Below, piece after piece: positions 48,848 through 53,341 of a stretch of 53,341 nt of DNA. The notes under the pieces are model-generated. The model worked only from the letters and a program-made list of their open reading frames with translations. It was not told where the DNA came from and did not search any database. Positions within the stretch are counted from its first letter, which is position 1. Each line of letters starts with the position of its first letter. The stretch spans positions 1-53,341 of the forward strand of contig JALUXX010000038.1 in the NCBI GenBank assembly GCA_027013145.1, in the 5' to 3' direction. Source of the stretch: Gammaproteobacteria bacterium (GTDB taxonomy: Bacteria > Pseudomonadota > Gammaproteobacteria > 21-64-14). The position numbers and the translations under genes were made by a program.

Positions 48848-49654
48848 ATGTCCGTCATGAGCACCACACTACCCAATCCCCTGGCGATACTCCGCCGCTG
48901 GTGGGGTTACCGCGACCTTCTATACAACCTCGTCAGCAAGGACATCAAGGTCCGTTACCAGGGTGCGATCCTCGGCTTCGCCTGGTCGCTGATGAATCCG
49001 CTCATCCTGACGGCCATGTACTACTTCATCTTCACGTACGTGATGCCGTCCAACCTGCCCCACTTCGCCCTCTATCTGGTCGTGGGGACCTTGCACTGGA
49101 CCCTGTTCTCCAACGTCGTGATGCAGTCGCCCGAGCTGCTGACGGGTAACGCGGGGCTCCTCCAGAAGATCCGCTTCCCGCGCGTGCTTATTCCGGCGTC
49201 GAACATGCTCCTAAATCTAGTTCTCTGGACAATGGCATTCATCGTGCTCCTAATTCTGTATCTTCCCCTGGGGGGGCGGTTTAACACGGTGTTGCTGGTG
49301 TACCCGCTCTATCTCCTGCTCTTTATAGGCTTTAGCTTCGGTCTGGCCCTCGTGCTCAGTGTCCTCTATGTAGACTTCCGCGACCTGAAGCATTTGATCG
49401 AGGTCACGATGCAGGTTCTGTTCTGGAGCACACCTATCATATACCGCTTTGACATGATTCCGCCGCACTTGCGTATTCTGTTTGCGATGAGTCCGATGAC
49501 CGAATTTACCCTTATATTCCAGGATCTCTTCTGGTCCGGTCGACTTCCGAGTTTACACCTGACGCTTGCATTTGCCCTGTGGACAGCTGCCTCGCTCGGG
49601 TTTGGGATGGCGATGTTCCACCGGCGTAGCCCCAGGCTGATCGAACGCCTATGA
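48848..49654 (+). CDS. wzm: ABC-2 type polysaccharide export permease (Wzm)
   Basis: 268-aa inner-membrane protein with about six membrane segments; VSKDIKVRYQGAILGFAWSLMNPL and the FSNVVMQSPELLTGNAGLLQKIRFPRVLIP stretch are typical of the O-antigen/teichoic acid exporter family. It pairs with the ATPase downstream (ATGA overlap). The first about 350 bp has host-like GC-rich codons; from about 49200 codon use becomes AT-richer. Confidence 0.92.
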   Translation: MSVMSTTLPNPLAILRRWWGYRDLLYNLVSKDIKVRYQGAILGFAWSLMNPLILTAMYYFIFTYVMPSNLPHFALYLVVGTLHWTLFSNVVMQSPELLTGNAGLLQKIRFPRVLIPASNMLLNLVLWTMAFIVLLILYLPLGGRFNTVLLVYPLYLLLFIGFSFGLALVLSVLYVDFRDLKHLIEVTMQVLFWSTPIIYRFDMIPPHLRILFAMSPMTEFTLIFQDLFWSGRLPSLHLTLAFALWTAASLGFGMAMFHRRSPRLIERL

Positions 49655-50400
49655 GCGAGGACTATGCAATCCGTTGCGAGCACGTCACTAAGGATTTCGT
49701 GCTCCACCATAACGCCCAGCAGTCCCTGAAGGCGCGGTTCGTCGGGCTGTTCCACAGCCGCTGGCGAGCGACGCCGCATACCTTCCGCGCTGTCGACGAC
49801 GTGTCGTTTAACGTGCGTCGTGGTGAAGCACTTGGTCTCATGGGGCGCAACGGCTCCGGTAAGAGCACCTTGCTTAGTCTGATTGCAGGAATCTATCCTC
49901 CCACAGCCGGCCATATCCTGACGCATGGCCGGCTAGTGCCGATGATCGCGCTCGGGGTCGGCTTCAACGCCGAGCTTACCGGGAGCGAAAATATCTACCT
50001 TAACGCTAGTCTTTTCGGCCTGAAAAACCGCGAGATCCGGTCGTTATTTCCGAAGATCGTGGAGTTCTCCGAACTAGGCGACTTCATCCATGAGCCGGTG
50101 AAGAACTATTCCTCCGGTATGTACGCCCGTCTGGGGTTTTCCGTGGCCGTGCACCTGGACCCGGAAATATTGCTGGCAGACGAAATCCTCTCCGTGGGCG
50201 ACTCTGATTTTCAGAATAAATGTCTTTCGCGGATCGAAAAGCTGCGGAAGGAGGGGATGACTTTGGTCTTTGTATCTCACTCGCGAGATCAGGTCAGGCA
50301 ATTTTGCGATCGCTATATTTGGATGGAAAATGGACGAGCCATTGCATCAGGGAAAGTGAGCAACCTCGAGAGGCCGGTTTTGGAATGCAAAAGAAGGTAG
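49651..50400 (+). CDS. wzt: ABC transporter ATPase for polysaccharide export (Wzt)
   Basis: 249 aa. Walker A GRNGSGKSTLL, Q-loop region, signature YSSGMYARL, Walker B LLADEILSVGD. It lacks the C-terminal carbohydrate-recognition domain of the longer Wzt, so export probably does not depend on recognition of a modified chain end. The last 16 nt overlap the next gene. Confidence 0.93.
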   Translation: MSEDYAIRCEHVTKDFVLHHNAQQSLKARFVGLFHSRWRATPHTFRAVDDVSFNVRRGEALGLMGRNGSGKSTLLSLIAGIYPPTAGHILTHGRLVPMIALGVGFNAELTGSENIYLNASLFGLKNREIRSLFPKIVEFSELGDFIHEPVKNYSSGMYARLGFSVAVHLDPEILLADEILSVGDSDFQNKCLSRIEKLRKEGMTLVFVSHSRDQVRQFCDRYIWMENGRAIASGKVSNLERPVLECKRR

Positions 50401-52130
50401 CGTATCTGCACGTTGGCACACATAAAACCGGAACGACATCAATACAACAATGGCTGTATGATCATAGTGGGATGCTGCTTGATTTGGGTGTGCTGGTCCC
50501 ACGGACAGGGTGCCCCTTTCCGAAGATGGGTGGGCATCATAATCTCGCGTGGGAACTTAGCGGTGATTCCCGTTTTAGGGAAGAATACGGAACCCAGCGC
50601 CAGTTGCAGCGTGAACTTGCATCAGTCTGCCATGAAGCGATCGTACTTTCATCTGAGGATTTCGATTGTGTATCCAATCAGCCAGATGTGTTTAAGGCAT
50701 TCGTGGACGGAATCAGGGGAGACGGATACGACGTAAATGTCGTCGTTTATCTACGTAATCCTTTTGATTACGCAGTTTCGCTTTATGCGGAATACAAGAA
50801 GCAGTTAGCGCTTTTGGAAACAAGAAAATCAGGTGATTTTGTCGAGGAGCTACGCCGAAAAACAGATCCCGAAGTGTTTGCCGAGGAAATAGCCAAAGCA
50901 AAAGGTTTTGCTATTGGCCACCCGCTTCCCTGCTTTTTAGATTTCGACTACCGAAGATTGATCGAATCTTACTGTTACTCGGCGGGCGGACGTAGGAATG
51001 TTCGGGTGCGTGCGTACAGTCAGGACGTGGTTAGGGATTTTGGGAGGCTGATCGGTCTTTCATGCGTGCCGGGGGCCGGTGGCGAACGGAAAAATCAGTC
51101 GCAGCTGTCTGAAGAAGAGTTATGTTCCGTGAAGGATGCGCTTAAAGGACAGTGGTCGGTCGACGAAGATGAGTGGCGTAAACTTATTTCGAATCGCAGC
51201 GAGAAAGGCGGTAATGCCATGGAAGAGATTCGCGGGTTGCTGGCGCCAGCCGTGGGATTTGTGCCGGACCGAATGACGGATATTTCATCGTGGCACGGCC
51301 ATCTATCGTTCGTGCCGGTCATGATGCAGGTTCTGAAGCCGAGGGTGTTCGTCGAACTAGGTGTGCACAGGGGTGACTCGTATTTGGCCTTTTGTCAGGC
51401 CGTGCAACATTGTAATCTGAATACGAAGTGCTTTGGGGTGGACACCTGGAAGGGAGACAAGCATGCAGGGTTTTATAGCGATGAGGTTTTTTTCGAGCTA
51501 AAAAACTATCACGATCCGCGCTATTCCCAATTCTCCATGCTCTTATGCAAAAGTTTTGACGAGGCGCTGAATGACTTCGATGACGGTAGCATAGATCTTT
51601 TGCATATAGACGGGCTTCATACGTACGAAGCCGTCACGCACGACTTCGACTGCTGGTTGCGGAAGCTTAGCGATCGGTCGGTCGTTCTTTTCCATGATAC
51701 GGTTGTTAGGCGTGATGAATTTGGCGTTTGGAAATTTTGGGCAGAACTCGAAACGCGGTATCCTTCCTTTCAATTTTTTCATAGTAACGGGCTGGGCATT
51801 CTGAAGGTCGGTAGAAATCTGCGGGGTGCAGCAGAGCTGATTTTTCAGCTCGAAGGGAGCACTAGGGTAGCAATGAGGCAGGCAGTTTATCAACAGAGTG
51901 GACTGATAGGCGCGAAGGTGGATGCGGAGGGCGCTAGGAACGAGTTGGAAAAGGCCAAGATGGATGCGGAGGACGTTAGGGTCGAATTGGAAAGGGCTAA
52001 GGCGGATGAGGACGTCTTGCGCACGCAACTGGCGGCTATACTCAGATCGAGGTCGTGGCGAGTTACTGCGCCGATGCGCGGCATCACTGCGGTGTTGCGG
52101 AGGATCAGGACGAGGTTGCGAAGGACCTAG
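50385..52130 (+). CDS. sulfotransferase-like + SAM methyltransferase fusion with coiled-coil tail
   Basis: 581 aa. The N-terminal part (1-about 290) has PAPS-binding motifs of sulfotransferases: HVGTHKTGTTSIQ at 9-21 and VYLRNPFDYAVSLY with R124 and S132. The second part (about 315-490) is a class I methyltransferase of the Methyltransf_24 type: FVELGVHRGDSY (motif I, about 322) and LLHIDGLHTYEAV (about 405), then FHDT. A 14-residue repeat coiled coil (508-548) ends in SRSWRVTAPMR, a tail common on bacterial glycan-modifying enzymes. It probably sulfates and methylates the exported polysaccharide, or only one of these if a domain is inactive. AT-richer than the chromosome. ATG 50385 is inside the end of wzt. 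Confidence 0.8.
   Translation: MQKKVAYLHVGTHKTGTTSIQQWLYDHSGMLLDLGVLVPRTGCPFPKMGGHHNLAWELSGDSRFREEYGTQRQLQRELASVCHEAIVLSSEDFDCVSNQPDVFKAFVDGIRGDGYDVNVVVYLRNPFDYAVSLYAEYKKQLALLETRKSGDFVEELRRKTDPEVFAEEIAKAKGFAIGHPLPCFLDFDYRRLIESYCYSAGGRRNVRVRAYSQDVVRDFGRLIGLSCVPGAGGERKNQSQLSEEELCSVKDALKGQWSVDEDEWRKLISNRSEKGGNAMEEIRGLLAPAVGFVPDRMTDISSWHGHLSFVPVMMQVLKPRVFVELGVHRGDSYLAFCQAVQHCNLNTKCFGVDTWKGDKHAGFYSDEVFFELKNYHDPRYSQFSMLLCKSFDEALNDFDDGSIDLLHIDGLHTYEAVTHDFDCWLRKLSDRSVVLFHDTVVRRDEFGVWKFWAELETRYPSFQFFHSNGLGILKVGRNLRGAAELIFQLEGSTRVAMRQAVYQQSGLIGAKVDAEGARNELEKAKMDAEDVRVELERAKADEDVLRTQLAAILRSRSWRVTAPMRGITAVLRRIRTRLRRT
51909..52034 (+). repeat. 42-bp tandem repeat encoding the coiled coil
   Basis: About three 42-bp units, each coding (A)K-x-DAE-x-x-x-x-ELE-type heptads (e.g. 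AKVDAEGARNELE, AKMDAEDVRVELE, AKADEDVLRTQL). A block-wise expansion inside the fusion gene. Confidence 0.7.
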
Positions 52131-52144
52131 CTGGGAAACTAGGG

Positions 52145-52173
52145 CCTGTTGACATTCACGTAATGTGAACAGG
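52145..52173. repeat. inverted repeat between the fusion gene and the GT2 gene
   Basis: CCTGTTGACATT (52145-52156) and AATGTGAACAGG (52162-52173), one mismatch in 12, loop 5. No T-run, so a poor terminator; the GGGCCTGTTGACATT end resembles transposon termini and may be a relic. Confidence 0.5.
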
Positions 52174-52215
52174 GAGCTATACAACCGCCGCGGTGAGCGG
52201 AATGAAGGAGGCGAA

Positions 52216-53214
52216 ATGAAGGCCTCTGTAATTATACCAACCAAGAACCCAGGTTCACGCTTTCGAGAAGTGTTAACTGCGGTTCTATCGCAGTCAACCT
52301 GTTTTGATTATGAGGTGCTGGTTATCGATTCTGGGTCGACCGACGGTACGCAGGAGTATGTCGAGGGCCATGTGGATCCGCGGATCCGGTTACATTGCAT
52401 CGATCCTGATTCGTTCGGTCACGGCCGCACACGTAACCTTGGGGTATCGATGACTTTTGGACAGTTCGCGGTCTTTATCACCCATGACGCTATGCCTGCC
52501 AACGAGCATTGGCTCGCCAACATGGTGGCTACCGCAGATTCCGATCCGCAGATCGCGGGCGTATTTGGGCGCCACATTGCTTATCGGGATGCCGATCCCT
52601 TTACCGCTCGCGAGCTGAAGATGCACTTCGCCGGGTTCGACGCCTGGCCGCTGATGTCCCTGGATGATCCCGAACGCTATGCTCGCGACCAGGGCTACCG
52701 GCAGGTTCTCCATTTCTTTTCGGACAATAATGCCCTGATACGCCGCAGCGTGTGGGAGATTTTTCCCTACCCCGACGTAGACTTTGCGGAGGATCAGATC
52801 TGGGCACAGAAAATTATTGAGGCCGGGTACAAGAAGGCGTATGCCCGTGATGCTATAGTGATGCATAGCCATGACTACAGCTTGTTCGAGCGGCTTCAAC
52901 GCAGCTTCGATGAGGCTTACGCATTCCGCCGGCTATTCGGCTATGTACTATGCTCCGGGCTCCGTTCTATGCTGTTATCGTGGTTAGCACTCACTCGGCG
53001 TGACATAGATTTCGCTATGCGCGATAAGCTTTGGCGATCGCACACTAGGGCAGTACTTCGCGCGCCGTTTGACAATTTCATGCGTTTGGCAGGTCACTAC
53101 CTAGGTTCCCGTGGCGACCGCTTGCCTGATGGGCTGCGGAGACGGCTATCACGCGATATGCAAGTGATGCTGGGATTGCGCACTGCCAGGGCGCGGTCTG
53201 GGGGGACATATTAA
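52216..53214 (+). CDS. GT2 family glycosyltransferase, rhamnosyltransferase type
   Basis: 332-aa GT-A enzyme: ASVIIPTKNPGSRF start, IDSGSTDGT nucleotide site, FGHGRTRN at 67-74 and HDAMP at 90-94 (metal-binding Asp), a set typical of dTDP-rhamnose or related deoxysugar transferases of O-antigen loci. The acceptor and donor cannot be fixed; GDP-fucose is available locally. ATG 52216 has a strong AGGAGG; an upstream extension is not needed. AT-richer composition. Confidence 0.85.
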   Translation: MKASVIIPTKNPGSRFREVLTAVLSQSTCFDYEVLVIDSGSTDGTQEYVEGHVDPRIRLHCIDPDSFGHGRTRNLGVSMTFGQFAVFITHDAMPANEHWLANMVATADSDPQIAGVFGRHIAYRDADPFTARELKMHFAGFDAWPLMSLDDPERYARDQGYRQVLHFFSDNNALIRRSVWEIFPYPDVDFAEDQIWAQKIIEAGYKKAYARDAIVMHSHDYSLFERLQRSFDEAYAFRRLFGYVLCSGLRSMLLSWLALTRRDIDFAMRDKLWRSHTRAVLRAPFDNFMRLAGHYLGSRGDRLPDGLRRRLSRDMQVMLGLRTARARSGGTY

Positions 53215-53240
53215 CCCGGAAAATTCGTGAAGTTGGAGAA

Positions 53241-53306
53241 CGGAAGGCATCGGATGTGGTCGAAAGGCTGTAAAAACAGACCTTTCCACATACGCGAGGT
53301 CTTCCG
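53241..53306. repeat. imperfect palindrome before the last, truncated frame
   Basis: ATGTGG-TCG-AAAGG-C-TGT-AAAA-ACA-GA-CCTTT-CC-ACAT (53254-53291) flanked by CGGAAG (53241-53246) and CTTCCG (53301-53306). It ends right at the ATG at 53307. It could be a transposon end or a leader hairpin. Confidence 0.5.
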
Positions 53307-53341
53307 ATGAGGCATGGTGGCACGCGACAGTCTGTTGTCTT
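53307..53341 (+). CDS. start of an unidentified gene (partial, runs off the window)
   Basis: ATG 53307 with GAGG 8 nt upstream begins MRHGGTRQSVV and is open to the window edge. Eleven residues do not allow a family to be named. The palindrome upstream makes a transposase possible. Confidence 0.35.
   Translation, partial: MRHGGTRQSVV

Overview
The window is high-GC DNA (many GTG starts, 4-nt GTGA/ATGA overlaps) from a gammaproteobacterium, most likely a Chromatiales-type or related sulfur-oxidising lineage. The main evidence is gene order: mupP/ubiG/mtaD (divergent) - mtnA - gyrA - serC - serA - pheA - tyrA - aroA - cmk - rpsA - ihfB - lapA - lapB - pyrF is the arrangement known from Pseudomonas and other gammaproteobacteria. 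The genus is not determinable by eye.

Layout. 1-5.7 kb: a PfkB-type kinase, a 168-bp palindromic MITE-like element, a sigma54-dependent activator with a cysteine-bearing sensor domain, and a beta-carbonic-anhydrase-family gene preceded by a near-consensus sigma54 promoter; then an FmdB-type zinc ribbon and OmpW. 5.7-13.6 kb: bolA-like/yciI/yciB and a hypothetical on the minus strand, then yciO, an M50 protease, trpS, scpA-scpB-rluB (overlapping) and an Nth-related glycosylase. 13.6-19.2 kb: an orphan Ycf46-type N-terminal domain, a GGDEF protein with its own sigma54-like promoter region, a double-thioredoxin SoxW-like protein, yqhA, yciK and a degenerate squalene/phytoene-synthase homologue. 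19.5-39.7 kb: rmuC and the housekeeping cluster above, ending with a small ComEA-type protein.

39.7 kb to the end is a surface-polysaccharide locus. It starts with an RfaH homologue and an EPS-type winged-helix regulator. A perfect ops core (GGCGGTAGCGTG) lies 154 nt before manC, so RfaH probably drives antitermination of manC-gmd-fcl-wzm-wzt and the following genes. manC, gmd and fcl make GDP-mannose, then GDP-4-keto-6-deoxymannose, then GDP-L-fucose. wzm/wzt encode an ABC exporter, followed by a sulfotransferase-methyltransferase fusion and a rhamnosyltransferase-type GT2. Three toxin-antitoxin modules (Phd/PIN, BrnTA, AbrB/VapC) are wedged into this locus. From about 49.2 kb the DNA becomes AT-richer, as expected for horizontally exchanged antigen genes.

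Intergenic DNA is rich in repeats: a REP/BIME-like family with a GTAG foot (including a 185-bp tandem array at 36.3-36.8 kb), a second GTAG REP type, and composite repeats that flank the Phd/PIN module on both sides. No tRNA, rRNA, CRISPR array or complete insertion sequence was seen. The most notable finds are the RfaH/ops arrangement, the sigma54 regulator/promoter/carbonic anhydrase unit, a second sigma54-like control region before the GGDEF gene, and the sulfotransferase-methyltransferase fusion.
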